This document shows, piece after piece, positions 35,313-47,981 of a stretch of DNA of 64,000 bases (positions are counted from its first letter, which is position 1; every line of letters starts with the position of its first letter). The position numbers and the translations under genes were made by a program. The notes beneath the pieces are model-generated. The model did not search any database, was not told where the DNA came from, and saw nothing but the letters and a program-made list of their open reading frames with translations. The DNA is from Aquilaria yunnanensis (Eukaryota; Streptophyta; Magnoliopsida; Malvales; Thymelaeaceae): assembly GCA_039654915.1 (NCBI GenBank), contig CM077596.1, positions 46,932,501-46,996,500 on the forward strand. The letters run 5' to 3'.

Positions 35313-37750
35313 TAGTGATGTTCGTTGGGCTAAACTGGCCCAGGATTGACCTAACCCAGTCGGGCTTGGGCTTGGGTCAGGTGGGCGTGCCAAACTTGTG
35401 TTGGGCAAAACCCGAGCCTAGGACGAGCTAGCTTAGGCACTTTATTAAAAAAATTTTATTTAATTTGAAAATTTTGATTTTCACATAAATATTTGAATAC
35501 TAATTGTTTTAAGTGTGAAACACCACCATTGATGCTAATTTTATTAATTTTAAAGCCAGACGGCATATACAGAAGTTGGAATGGGTTTTACAAGAGTAAA
35601 TGGCAAAACATTCTAAAAAATTTAACTTAAAAGAAAACCTAAGATCTGTGCTCAACAGTATAATTAGATTGAATACAAACTAGCAAGATAATAAGCAAAT
35701 CTAAGATCTAAGCTTCTACCTCATCGGGGTTTTCATCGTCAAAACTCTTGTAGTCTTGCATTCATAATGCAGCAATACCTCTATCGTTGCTACAGATACA
35801 GAACCTCAACTGCATCCAACGATAAACTTACTTGTCTCTCCGAAATTACGTGTTTTCCAACGTTGAAAGTTGACTCAGATGTATCATTGGAGAGTATTAA
35901 AAATTTATTACTTCTTACTTTCCACCATTCCCAAATGTTAGTCTCACTATTTTCTCAAACCAAGTTAAGGTATGCATCCACTTTACTAAGACTAAAGGCT
36001 GCAGCCCAAGGCTGTTTGACAAGTTGTTCAGCCAAATTGAATGTTGATAAGGCCGATGATGATAAACACCTTTTCTTTATGCCGATCGAAATAAATCTTA
36101 GATAACTCCCATAAGTGCTCCTCAAGACTGGTAGTTATAGCATGAACAGAAATATGCGAGATTTCTAAAAAACTATAAAAACCCTCAAGTAATTGCTGTG
36201 TGCCCGTGATTCTGACAGTCGAGTCTAGTGCTAATGCACGTAAATAAATATGGGTATATCAGTAAAATATAAAACTCATATGTCTTTCACGGCCATAACC
36301 GTATCTTTTAAGAACTCATCACTATTGTATTGGTTGAAAATTTATGAAATATTGGCCAAATGCATTAAAACCTTGTGAGATGTGGCATTGTATATACCAG
36401 AGCAAAAAATGGTGGCCTTGTAAAAATATTGTAGCACAACGGCTAGTTTTGATAGTTTATCTCATATCTCTTATTTCAAAAGCATTTTCTTTTCATTCAT
36501 ATTTATAAAACGTGTCATATGTGCAACATGCAACATTGGATCCATCAACATCTCGTAAGTCGAGTTCCATTAGGTGGGGCAATCAAGTTTAAAATGTTCC
36601 TAGCTAAACTTGAGGCCATTTTCAAGACAATATCCTTAAACTCTCTGGCAACTTTATTCCTTGAACCTTGACTTCAAATATTAGATTTCTCATTAAATAG
36701 GAGTAATTTTAGTGCTCAAAACTTGAAGACCTTTTTGGACAACCAAGTTTAAAATATGACAGATACATCTAATATGAAAAAATACGGCGTCCTAGATTGA
36801 TTCTAATGATTCCATCAATGTCTCAGCTGCGACATCGTTGTTGGATACATTATCAAATGTTATGTTAAAAACCTTTTCATGACAAAAAAATTCTTTAAAA
36901 GTTTCAGAAATAACTTGAAATATGTTCCAACCAATGTGATCAACCTTCATCCACTTAAATGCAATGATACGCTTTTGAACGACCTAACTATCATCTATCT
37001 AATGTGCAATAATACAATAACAATTTTGTCATAGTGGTGAACTCTATATGTCACTAGTAAATGAGATAGAATGATCAAGACAGAAAATTATATTCGTAGG
37101 TTTGATTTATAGGCTTTGTAAATTTTAAATGTCTCCCTCCTAGAAGTGCTCATAGATTTTTTTTTTTAAGTTGAGTTTAATTGTGATTAAGTCCAATTTT
37201 CCATGTGCCTATCTTCAGCTTGTCTAAAGAGTTTTTTAGTCAACATCATCCTTTTTATCATGCCTTCTCTACAATTTTGTTGATTAAATCTAAAAGTACC
37301 TGATCCGTTGGCACTACTCCCTAGCTGTGTCTGATCACTAGTACTAACAACTGCATCCAAATAGAGATTTAGATGCTTACATTCCATGTGCTGTTTGAGC
37401 ATTCCCATGTTAGAGTTCTTCTTGTATGCAAGCTTTATCTTGCAATGTTTGCATTTTGTGAACCTTGCGTCGATTTCCACGACCATCCTTCTTGAAATCT
37501 TGGTCAAAATGCTCCCAAACCCATGTCGTGAACCTCGATGCCTTACCTTGTATTTCAACTTCCAACTGAAGGCTTGTTAGGGTAGGTTAGGAGCCTTGAC
37601 CCAAGATTCGCTTCCGGGGTGGCCTCACCATGATGTCATTGTTGAAAAATTGATCGTCGAGCCCCAAGTCATATTGAGCCTCGTCGAATTGCTTTTCGTT
37701 ATTGGTTTGTTGAATGTGGACCCCACAGTTCACTGGTTGGGAAATGGAAT
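35313..37750 (-). mobile_element. Decayed hAT transposon (left end visible)
   Basis: The left end, TAGTGATGTTCGTTGGGC, is followed by GGGCTTGGGCTTGGGTCAGG-type text, the style of plant hAT subterminal regions. The transposase remnant inside runs towards this end. The matching right terminus and the 8-bp duplication were not found, so the right limit is only where coding similarity stops. Confidence 0.6.
35690..37720 (-). pseudogene. hAT transposase pseudogene (BED finger, RNase H-like core, dimerisation end)
   Basis: Reading leftwards: FTTWVWEHF followed by TKCKHCKIKLAYKKN and MLKQHMECKH form a BED zinc finger (37,540-37,370), Cys-x2-Cys with His-x4-His, with a frame change in the middle. 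At 36,900-36,720 comes NITFDNVSNNDVAAETL and FHIRCICHILNLVVQKGL, the catalytic-core signature of plant hAT (ricesleeper-type) transposases. WNSTYEMLMD at about 36,560 is the next conserved block. At 35,940-35,780 WEWWKV, FLILS, STFNVG and LSLDAVEVL match the C-terminal dimerisation region, with the usual ARDILAIPAS-type segment reduced. Several stops and frameshifts show it is dead. Confidence 0.8.
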
Positions 37751-38289
37751 GGAAAACAACCTTATGCCAGCGTGGGATAAAGAATTATAGGCCTTTCCTT
37801 TTCTCTTTGATGCTATTTGTGAGAGAATAGATTGAGAAAATAAAGAAATTTGAAAGTAATTAAGAAAAGATTATGAAAAAATTAAGGAAATAATCTTGAG
37901 AGCTTGAAGAAAATAAGGGAATATATTAGATAAGGAGGAGAGATTATTTAGATTGTTGTGAAAAAATTATGGAAATGGCTTCCCTATTTATAGGTGAGAG
38001 TTTTTTTTTTTTACCAAAAAGACCTGACAATATAGTTGTTGGGTAAAGGTAGCAACGTAAATTTGTGGTCCAGAAAAACACTACAGGCCATGTATGACTG
38101 TGCCATCCCTGTCATTGATTTTTCAAAGGTAGTTGTTAATTCTGAAGAAGGTTGAGTTCATGACCCATCACCTACTTAGTATTGATACCCACCTATCTGC
38201 TGTCGAAGTGCGGTGTATGAGTTTGGAAGAGGTCGTGTGATTACATTCCATGTGTCTTAGAGTTGCTGGACCATCTAGTTATATTTCTC
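37751..38289. other. Spacer without recognised genes
   Basis: AT-rich DNA. It may include the lost right end of the hAT element. Nothing else supported. Confidence 0.35.
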
Positions 38290-40107
38290 CTTCATCCTTA
38301 TAACAGAATGACGATTTTACTCATTATTTCCAAATGTCTTCTAGTATGGAAGGCGAGGAGCAGAATGATGTGACTGAGAAAGTAATAGCTGAGGAAAATG
38401 AGGCCACCATAGTTATAACATCGACTATTGATGCTACCCACCAGCATAAGGTAGTACAGTTAAGGAGGTCACTACTGAGAGAGCCACCGTCGAAGGAGCT
38501 ATTGCTGCTATTGAGGAGAGAGTAAAGGAAGAGAGAGCAGAGACTATAGAGGTAGAAATGACTAGAAAAACTGATGCAGTGGTGCATATTGCAAATGCTA
38601 TGATTATGGAGCACATTTCAAAGGCTGAGACTACTGAGGGTCCAGAAAAGTAGACACAAACGATGATTGCTTTAGATACTACAACCAATCTTCTGGTCAC
38701 AGGATCATCTCCGGCAGGAGATGCTTGGTGGATTAAAGGACATTCATTCCCTTTTATTTATATGTTTATGCTTTGTGGATATTATCTACTTTATTTGGAT
38801 GCTGTTATTGAACCATCAGTTATTCCTTACTTTAGCTGCTTTTATGTTTCTGCTACAGTAGTTATATTTCTATTTTTCATCATTATTTTGTTTAATGATC
38901 AATTTTTCTATTTTCTTAGAAACTTTTCACTACTAAACCTTAGGCTCAAACAATTTTTATGGATCTCTTAGAACTCTTCCTTATGCAACAAGCAACCAAA
39001 TTTTTTGGGGTGATATCAATTTCTAAATGCCCTCTCTTTTTCACCTTGTGTTTTTCATGTTTGTACATTAAGGGCAATGTACATCTTAAGTGTAAGGGAG
39101 TCGGTGGCTTAGGCCCTAGGTTTTCATTTTTTTTAGCGCATTTTTTAATTCTAAAAATTTTAAAACTTTTGGAGCTAAAATTGTTTTCCAATCATACTAC
39201 TAAGCATAATTTTTGTTGATGGAAACTGATTGTTAGTTTATTGTCTTGAGTTATTAACTTGAAGATCAAGTAAATTAATGTTTAGATCTTTCACTTATGT
39301 GCTCAATTATTTGGAAAATGCTTTTGCAATTCTTTATCTAGCTAGTAGAAGATGGTTTTTAAAAACTATTTTTGCATCAAGTTTTTTGTGTTTAGTACAC
39401 TATTCAAAGCATGCTAGAGTTGTAAGTTATTGTGTTTGGCATGGTGGTAAGATTGGTTGTTGGGAATGTGGTTAATTGTTGAATAAAGAAGAATAGATTT
39501 AAAATAAGTTTCTACTCTGATATTTCTTAGTATTGAAGTAGGTTGGGGATTTCTCCAAAGGTAAGAGTCAATCACAACTTGAAAATATAGTAGAACTATA
39601 AGTATGATCAAAGATCACCTTGGATTGTGTTGATAAATATCTTGGATATAGAAAATGCTTCTGTAGTGTGCACTTGTTGCAAAGTTCAGCATCACATGAA
39701 GAGAAATGCTTGGAAAAGAAGAATGAGAAAAGTGAATGAAAATTTCACTCAATTTCCTAATTCCAAGGTTTTATGGTATGAATGGCTACTACATAATAAG
39801 CTTTGATTTAGTGTGGTTTGTTTTTTTTACTTTGTGTGAAAATTTGATGTTTTATCTGAACTTCGAGAGATATGGGTCACTGGCTTCAAAATGAATTATT
39901 CCTATTAACTTGTTTTGTTTTATTAGTGTTAGCTTGAAAGTATTGCATGCTTGATAATGTTGTTAATTTCTTATGATCCTTAAAGTCTCAACATCTCTTC
40001 TATCATCCTTTGTATAAGAATATCATCTTTTTTCTTTTTTTTCAAATTTTCCTCTTACAATTTGCTTAAGGGCAAGAAAAAGTTCAAGTGTGGGCAAAAT
40101 ATGATAT
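38290..40107 (+). mobile_element. 3' internal region of a Gypsy-type element
   Basis: It lies directly left of the LTR at 40,108. Just before that LTR stands AAGTTCAAGTGTGGGC, similar to the polypurine/3' internal text of plant Athila/Tat-type elements. A second such phrase (CATCTTAAGTGTAAGGGAG) lies near 39,080-39,105. A short Glu-rich frame (38,334-38,525) and Phe-rich frames up to 39,475 have no recognisable domain. I therefore see no surviving pol gene. Confidence 0.45.
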
Positions 40108-41502
40108 GCTCATATTTACACATGTTTTCTATGAGCTTATCCTTGATAAATTCTTGTTTTTTGATATGTTTTTGGTAGTAATTGGTACTTAATTGATTTT
40201 TTTAGGTATCATTTCAACTCCTTTATGGTTAGGAAGAATTTTGAATGAGTTTTTTAGCTGAATTGGAAATTTTGGAAGAAATTGGAGTAAACATAGCTTC
40301 AAACACACCAATGTTAGCACCAAACATGTTCGTGGTAACCTATTACATGCCCAGTGTTCATTGTCACACCCATGATCTAGATCATGTCATTAAATGTTCA
40401 TGATATTTACATTCTTGAGGTAAAACTATGTTTGCCTACTACTAGTGTTTTATTAAGTTATTTGTATAAACAAAAGGAAAGGAGAAAAGGGGAAAAGAAA
40501 ATACACAGAAAAAAAAAGTTTAGTTTTTACAGTAGAAGGCTGGTAGAGGTAGTTAGATGATCAACACTGATTGGTTCATGCTAGAGACAAGATTTCTTGG
40601 AGGAGTAAAATTTCAAAGTGGAGTCTTCAATTCTTAGTTTTCTTTTGTTTCTGTTTTGTTTCTTTATCGGCATGTTGGCCTAGTTTATCTGCTCATGTTT
40701 AGAGTATATGAACCCTAGGATGATATTGTTGTTATGATTATTCTTGGTTTAATATAATTATGGTTTTCTTGCAGTCCATCCAATATTCTTTAATGCATTG
40801 ATTAATAGTAGCTAGCCTATTAATTCAATGTTGGATGATAAGCATATGCAGGTTGTATTTCATATGTTTGTTGTGGATCACCATTAGGTAGAATAGATAT
40901 TGTCATAGTTGGAAGTAATAGACTAGCATAATACCTCCGGACTATGGTGAAACCTAGTGGTTGGGTCACAAAACTAGTAATGCATTCTTAAGATGCACGG
41001 TAGGACTAAACCCTATTGATGACTTAAGAATAAGGATCAGTAACTGGGAGTAAGAGAAAGCTAATCTATTTTAGATAACACTCCACGATCCAAGTTAATT
41101 ATATGGTCATTAAACCAAAGTAAAAGTAATGCTATAAGTTTCTAGGGGATTCATATATAAAAATGACATATCTTGATTGTTGATTGTTGATTGTTTGATT
41201 GTTTTCTATTGCCAGTAGCTATTTATTTATTTGCTTTATTGTATTAGTTAGTTTAGTTTAATTCTTAGTTAGTTAGCTAAACAATCCTTTAATTGTTGGG
41301 AAGATAATATAGAGATATTGAGTATGGTAAACAACTATATTCCATGGGAAAATGATCTTGATACTTGCCACTGCTATACTTGAATAATAGGTGTGCTTTC
41401 GTATAAGTTTACACATATAAGTATCGAGAGATTTGGCACATCCAAATTAAGAATTAAACTAGTATAGTGGGAGGAGTTTGTAACTGTGAACATGTCACCC
41501 AT
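40108..41502 (+). mobile_element. Gypsy-type LTR (probable 3' LTR), relative of 33,006-34,479
   Basis: It starts TGATATGCTCATATTTACAC and ends about ...GTGAACATGTCA. Collinear blocks with the LTR at 33,006 include AATAGTAGCTAGCCTATTAA, TTTGTTGTGGATCACC and AGTATAGTGGGAGGAG. The two differ enough (roughly a quarter of bases by eye) that they are not a recent LTR pair. Flanks do not share a duplication either, so they probably come from separate insertions of one family. Confidence 0.55.
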
Positions 41503-41508
41503 CAAGTG

Positions 41509-42320
41509 TGGTACCTACATGGCAGTTGCTTACCCAAACCTCTTAACTAGCCTATATAAAAACCTGAACCATTGTGTTAGTAACCATACACCAACTATAT
41601 GTGTAAACTTAATGTGGACATTTTACCCATACACCAACTAGGTTAGTAACCAACCCGCAACATGCTACTTTCTAGACTTCAATAACTCTGTTTCGAGAGC
41701 TGATGCCTTACTGAGCCACTTTCTAACTCTACATCAATGGTTGCTTAAGGCTTTAATGGTTTCAGCTATAAGCTTATACTCTCATAGAAAAAGGTATCAG
41801 AGTGCTCCTCTAATATGCTACCTAGCCTGTTTCACCAAGAATTCTTTATCTTGGTCAGCACATTCTCATTTCTTTTCATAGTAGCCTAACCCATCTAAAG
41901 ATGGTAGGTTCATCTTCTATAACTGTGGGTCACCCCCACCTTAAAGCTCTCACACCTCCTCATCCTATGGAGCATGTCATCTACCTCATTTTGAGGTTTT
42001 GAAAGCTTTCTTTAAGATGGCAGTCACATCCCACTACTTGCACCAAGGCATTACCTCTTCTATGGAGCAAGTCAAAATACCTACTCCAATGTCATTACAC
42101 TAGACTGCCTAGTTCCATTTTCAAACATATGGCGTCCAAAATCGCACCTGACCTGGTTTCACCATTGCCACCTGCAACTAGAGCTAGACGATGCACACAA
42201 AATATATATATTACTGTTTAGTGCTAATTATCCTAGCGCAAGGATAACATCCTAATCTCAGTCACCTAAACCTCCAACAACTCCTAATCTAGTCCAAAAC
42301 CTAGCTCTGATACCACCTGT
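41509..42320 (+). mobile_element. Decayed retroelement start (short LTR plus PBS)
   Basis: A possible short LTR (41,509-41,794, TGTGGTACC...CTCTCA) contains CTATATAAAAACC. It is followed by GGTATCAGAGTG (41,801-41,812), a decayed initiator-tRNA primer site. At 42,302-42,313 GCTCTGATACCA is the same site on the opposite strand, so pieces of two elements may abut. No coding domain is readable. Confidence 0.35.
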
Positions 42321-44094
42321 AGTGACCCTCCCCCAAAAGGCATCCTCCCAATAAGACTATGGAACCAAGTTTCATAATAATTGTAGTCGGCTAGTTAGTT
42401 AGTTGTCCTATTTTAAAATATTCCATGTATCTAGTTTTTAACCTACAATGTAGTATGCTTGCACTGGCTTCGACTTGGATTTCATTTTAAGAAAATAATT
42501 AAAAACATTGTAGGCATTTATAAAACATAACTGAAGCACAAATCAAAGTAGAAAACATAATTGTATTAACTACAAGTAATAATTATGCACGTCCATCATT
42601 ACATAAGCAAGGACTATACATATGCCCAAAAGAAACTATAGTACTACTCGACATAGAGACATTAGAGGCTAACTCGTATACATATGCATACCAAAAATTC
42701 ACTATTGATTGAAGCTTCACTATGCCCATCCTTGTGCCACTAACCTATATAAGTCTACAAAACAACTATACTTAACATAAACAACTTAACCAATAAAAAT
42801 AGAATCAATAAATTCACTAGGTGTTTGTCTACCTGAATGCACTAGCACAGAAAGGCGGTTATCTACATGAATTCACTAGGCAGTCCCTCCATGAACCTTT
42901 GCATTCTTTACCTCATCAGGCAGATTTTTGCCAACTTTGACTATCCTACAAAAGTCTATCTCTACCTCCTATGACTTCTTTAAGATAGGTAGGTTAGGCT
43001 CATTCTCAAAGGGTACTTCTTCCCTCCTTTTAGAGTCAGTTTGCACTAACTCACTAGCATTGGTTGGCCCGTGCTAGCCTACATGTATCTTAAGGGTACT
43101 TCTTCCCTATTCTTCGTGTCTTAAGAAGCACGTTTATTATGATGGTAGTCTTAAAAGAGGAATCTTGATGATTGGGAGTCATGAACATTGCTCCCATTCT
43201 TAGCAACCCTAATCAGATTGATGCCCTCTATAATGGGAACCTCGTTTATCCCGAACCCATATGTAAGATTAAAGAAAAAGCATAGGGAAGATCTTCAAAT
43301 CGTAATCTTGTCAAGTAGCAATGTAAACAATGTATTGAATTATTAATGTAGGTTGTGATGACTATGGGGTCAACGTGTAGGACCATGGCTCATGACTTGT
43401 CTACCTTATTTAGAATATTCTTAGAGTTTATTAACTTGATTCAGTGATCTCACACATTATCTTCTGCTTGATAAGAAGGAATGCCATTTGGTAATCATAT
43501 GCATGACTTTGACAGCTAGCCTAGGGTTCTGATGCTCATCTCTTCTGGGTTATTGAGGCCTCTCATGTTGTCAATTTTGATCAGGCTCTTAGTCATCCTC
43601 ATTTCTCCTCCAGGGCTTATCTTTATGCCTTTGACAGAGGGAATTTGGATAAGTGACGTACTCTTTAGGCTTTCCTAGTTTAACTGGATCCTTAGTTAGG
43701 TCAGTTAGTTGTCAACAATCCTAGTTCTCGTGGCCCTTATCCTTTTGATAATGGCAATACTTTTTAGGGTTCTTGTTGGCCTTTGGGTATATTGGCTAGG
43801 GCCACTTGGTCACTATTGTGGCAATGTCGGGTTTTCTGGAGTCACCACCAATCCGTTTACCTAGGTCGATTGGTCACCTTAAAATATGGTCTGCGAAAGT
43901 TCGGGGATCGGGAGTACGGTTACGCTAAAACAACTTTGTTAAAACGCCCAAAAATTGGCACCTTAGTTGATTTTAATTTTGTTTTGCTTTGCTTTTAAAA
44001 AATTTTCAGTTAATTTTCAAAATTAGAAATTTTAACTGGATTAGTCGAAATGTGGATTTTTTTTAAATTAATTAATTTGTATGAAATTTTATAC

Positions 44095-44134
44095 TTCCGA
44101 ACCATGGACTCTGCCGAGTCATTTGGACACGGAA
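44095..44134 (-). repeat. 40-nt LTR stem-loop, GACTC subtype (copy 2, unit 1)
   Basis: It matches the unit at 14846-14885 throughout. Unlike copy 1, this LTR keeps only one GACTC-type unit. Confidence 0.75.
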
Positions 44135-44225
44135 TTTGGTGAACTTTTAAATAATTTAATCCATATTGTAAATATGGATTTTTTATCTTTGTATTTATTT
44201 AATTTATTTAGTAAAAAAAAAAGTT

Positions 44226-44266
44226 TTCCAAAACCGTAGATCCTGCCGGATCATCCAGATATGGAA
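44226..44266 (-). repeat. 40-nt LTR stem-loop, GATCC subtype (copy 2, unit 2)
   Basis: Inner stem GATCC/GGATC around TGCC. It has one extra base in the left spacer (41 nt). Confidence 0.7.
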
Positions 44267-44633
44267 ATTAATTTTTTATAATTAATTATTACATTCTTAC
44301 TTATTATAGAATTAATTGTTAGTTTAATTACTAATTCGTAATTCTTTTTGTTTATGAAATTTTTAGATTTATTAATAATCTAAAAATTTTATTTATTTAT
44401 TTTTTCTTCTTTTCTTTTTTTTTCTTTTGATTTTATCTTTCCTTTCTTTCTTTTCTTTTCTTTTTCTTATCTTTCTTTTCTTTTTTTTTCTTTTCTTTTT
44501 CTTATCTTTCTTTTCTTTTTTTTTTTATTAATTTTTCTTGTTTAATGAAGGATATTTATTATTTAAAGAATTACTTAAAAAAAGTAATTAATTTTTTTTT
44601 AATAAGAAGTTAATTCAAAAAAAAAAATTTTGA

Positions 44634-44729
44634 TCATGGTACGGGGCGTTGTTACTCAGCCAGACCCTCTTCACCAGGTGAAGCAGCTCAAAAGCGGGCA
44701 CGAGACAGTTTCCAGCCAATATACCATGA
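44634..44729. other. 96-bp GC-rich insertion bounded by TCATGGTA/TACCATGA
   Basis: A GC-rich block inside very AT-rich LTR sequence, closed by an 8-bp inverted repeat and containing the small palindrome CTTCACCAGGTGAAG. It is absent from family-T copies 1 and 3. No family recognised. Confidence 0.6.
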
Positions 44730-45532
44730 ACTAAAAATTTTTTGACTTAACAACATGACTTAGATTTATTTTATGTTTTTTTTATTTAATTAAAATTTTA
44801 TTTATTCAATGATGAAGGCAAAATTCATATGCATTTTTCAAAAATAGAACAAAAGTCTTAATTTTGTTTTGAATGAATTAAGCAAAAATGATTATTCAAG
44901 AAAAGAAACTAAAAAAAAATTTATTTATATTTTAAACATAAGGGAAAATTTTTGATATTTATATGTTTTGTTTTTGATAAAAAAAATTAACTAAAAAGAA
45001 GTGATTATTTAACAAGGATCTTAAAAAAATAAAATTTATATGTATATTTTAAAAAAATAAAGGAAAGTTTTGATATTTATATTTCATTTTTTTATGTTTT
45101 TTTTTGTTTGATAAATAATTTTAATTAATAAGTCTAAGATATTTAAGAGATAATTTAATCCTTTTGAATTTATTCTATTTTTGAAATCATTTGCTAAGAC
45201 TTTTATAAAGGAAACAAAAAGTTATATCTTTTCATTATTTTAAAAGAAATAAGCAAAATATTACTAAATAAAATATTAGCCCAAAAATTTTACTTTTATC
45301 ATTATTTTTATTACTAAAAAAATTCATATTTTATTATTTTGAAAGAAATAAGTAAAATGTTACTGAATAAAATATTAACCCAAAAATTTTACCCTTTTTT
45401 TTTTTGTTCTTTTTATTAATAAAGAAAACTAAAAATTTATATTTTATTATTTTAATAAATAATTAATATATTAGTCCCAAAATTTTATTTTTGATAAAGA
45501 AAAGTTTATTTATATACTTTAATTAAAAATAT

Positions 45533-45572
45533 TTCCAAGCCATAGATCCTGGCGGATCATTTGGTCATGGAT
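45533..45572 (-). repeat. 40-nt LTR stem-loop, GATCC subtype (copy 2, unit 3)
   Basis: Inner stem GATCC/GGATC around TGGC, at the same relative place as the unit at 15759-15798. The outer arm is weakened (GGAT). Confidence 0.65.
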
Positions 45573-45957
45573 TTTTAATTTTTGTTAAATTTTGATTATT
45601 TAATTAATTACTAATTTTAATTATATTTTTTATTGGATTTTTATTGAATTTTTAATTTTAAAGATATGTTTAAAAAGAATTAATTTGTATATTTTTTTAG
45701 AATTATTTAATTATTTCTATTTATTAATTTAAAAAAAAAAGGAATAAAAAGTCAACTTTGTTATTTTTAAAGAAATAATAAAATAAAAAAAATAAAAATA
45801 ATTGGCTTTTAAAAATAATTTTTTTATTAGCCTTAATAATTAATTACAAAATAACCTTCTTTTAATTTTCATTTATTTATTTATTAGTAAAGAGTAAAGG
45901 TGAATTAAATAAAATAAAGTGGGGTTTTTTGGCCATCCATTTTAAAAATAAATAATA

Positions 45958-46625
45958 ATAAAGGTTAGCAAAGTTGATTAAAGTAATTAACAACAATAAT
46001 AGAAATTAGCCAAGTTTAATTAATTGTTAACAACAATAATAAAAAGTTAGTCAAGTTAATTAATTAACAATAATAATAAAAAGTTAGCCAAGTTAATTAA
46101 TTAATAACAATAATAAAAAGTTAGCCAAGTTAATTAAATTAATTAATTAATAACAATAATAAAAAGTTAGCCAAGTTAATTAAATTAATTAATTAATAAC
46201 AATAATAAAAAGTTAGCCAAGTTAATTAAATTAATTAATTAACAACAATAATAAAAAAAATTAGTCAAGTTAATTAAATTAATTAATTAACAACAATAAT
46301 AAAAATTTAGTCAAGTTAATTAAATTAATTAATTAATTAACAACAATAATAAAAAGTTAGCCAAGTTAATTAAATTAATTAATTAATAACAATAATAAAA
46401 AGTTAGCCAAGTTAATTAAATTAATTAATTAATAACAATAATAAAAAGTTAGCCAAGTTAATTAAATTAATTAATTAATAACAATAATAAAAAGTTAGCC
46501 AAGTTAATTAAATTAATTAATTAACAAAAATAATAAAAAAATTAGTCAAGTTAATTAAATTAATTAATTAACAACAATAATAAAAAGTTAATTAATTGTT
46601 AACAACAATTATAAAAGTTAGTAAT
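45958..46625. repeat. Expanded ~55-bp minisatellite in family-T LTR copy 2
   Basis: About 11-12 near-identical units built of AATAATAAAAAGTTAGCC, AAGTTAATTAAATTAATT and AATTAATAACAAT. The middle units are almost identical, indicating recent expansion. It replaces the shorter, irregular array of copy 1. Confidence 0.9.
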
Positions 46626-46885
46626 AATGCAAAAATTAAAAGGTCAGTAACAATAATAATATTAAAAGTTAGTTGTTAGTAAGTAAATAACAACAATAAA
46701 AAGAAGATTAGTAATAATAACAATAATTAACAAATAAATAAACAAGTAAAAATTAAAAAGGTTAGTAATTTATTCTGCAGGAACAAAAATAAAAGGTTAG
46801 TGATCAAATTGAAAGAAATTGAAAAGATGAAGTATGGAATCAAGGTTTCACCTTTCAAAACAAGTTTTTGAATCTGAAGAACAGA

Positions 46886-47003
46886 GACGCGAAGGCGCGC
46901 GCGAAGGGGGGGGAGGCAGGGGCAGCTGGCGGGGCGGCGAGGTGGCGAGGTGGCGCGGCGGCGAGGCGGAGGGACGGCGGCGGCGGCGGGCAGCGAGGGG
47001 CAC

Positions 47004-47040
<37 letters not shown>

Positions 47041-47042
47041 AA
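46886..47042. repeat. GC-rich cassette with GGC and GA runs
   Basis: Very G-rich sequence (GGCGGCGAGG-type repeats, then about 15 GA units) downstream of the LTR TATA box in LTR sense. Copy 1 has only about 20 GC-rich bases at this place. The frames through it are low complexity. Confidence 0.8.
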
Positions 47043-47188
47043 CAGCAGTGAAAAAAAAAAAAATTTGGCTTTCTGGGGAAGAAGGGAAGAGGGCTGGGGC
47101 TAAGGGCTGTAATTTTCTCTTTTTTTTAAAACGGAGCTCTAAGTTTTTTTGCTATTTTTTTATGTGTTCAGCACAAAATTTGGGGGGC

Positions 47189-47196
47189 TATTTATA
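47189..47196 (-). promoter_or_regulatory. TATA box of family-T LTR copy 2
   Basis: TATAAATA on the minus strand, in the same context as in copy 1. Confidence 0.6.
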
Positions 47197-47981
47197 GAGG
47201 AAGTTTGGCTGAACTGTTGATGGATAAATTAATAAAAAAATTTCAAACTTATCTTTTAAATTGGTAAAATGACAATTTTAGTCCTTTACGTCTCTCAGCC
47301 TCTGGATAAGTTCCTGAAGCTTCTGATTTTGACAATTTTGTCGTTTTCTGTCAATTTGGGCCAGAAACGTCGGTCGACCCAAAAATTCATGTGACAAACT
47401 ACCAAATGCTCCTGGAACTTTCAGAATTTGTCAATTTTTCCCGAAACTTCTTAATTTTGTCATTTTTACCTCAAACTTTTAAATTTTGCCATTTTTTTGG
47501 AGTTTTCTTTTTTTCTTTCAAATACACACATATATCATTTTAAATCAAATCTTCACAAAACAAAAATGTATTTTAAACTAATTAAAATTTTTAGTAATAA
47601 TAATAATAATAAAAATAATAATTTTTTAATTTCTTTTAAAAAATTTTTTTATGGTCGGACGAAATTGGGTGTCAACAACTATGTTACTCCTATCTAGGGC
47701 ACATAAAACAATTTTCCTTATATCACGTAGCAGTGTGTACGAGATTGCTAGTGCCTAGCCCTTTTTCTGGATGAAGGGCCATTGTTCTTTAGCTTTGGAT
47801 GCCTTTTTGAGGTGTTGGCTTGTTGGGATATATATATCTAGTGGCTCGATCTAGAACTCCTCAATATTCCTTATAAAATTCTTAGGCAAATCCCAGACCA
47901 ACCTGGAATATTACAATAAGCCTTAGGTTATTGTAATTAAATGTAATTCAAGAAAGAAAGATCTTGTGCCTAAACAGTATG

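Larger units (their letters stand above)
43817..47677 (-). mobile_element. Family-T solo LTR, copy 2 (3,861 bp, TSD ACTAT)
   Basis: On the minus strand it starts TGTTGACACCCAATTTCGTC and ends ...GACATTGCCACA. The perfect duplication ACTAT flanks it (43812-43816 and 47678-47682). It inserted into the gag remnant. It is about 970 bp longer than copy 1, mainly through an expanded minisatellite (45,958-46,625) and a GC-rich cassette (46,886-47,042). It also carries a unique 96-bp GC-rich insertion (44,634-44,729). The first ~480 bp of LTR sense (47,677-47,200) are nearly identical to copy 1. Open frames of 89-109 codons in the GC-rich part are low complexity. Confidence 0.9.

Noticed and set aside
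33006..41502. One complete Gypsy element spanning both related LTRs
   Set aside because: The LTRs differ strongly, the outer flanks share no duplication, and the left LTR is surrounded by one continuous T-rich repeat, so separate insertions fit better.
46834..47197. Overlapping 89- and 109-codon frames
   Set aside because: Both are Arg/Gly/Glu runs produced by GGC and GA repeats in an LTR.
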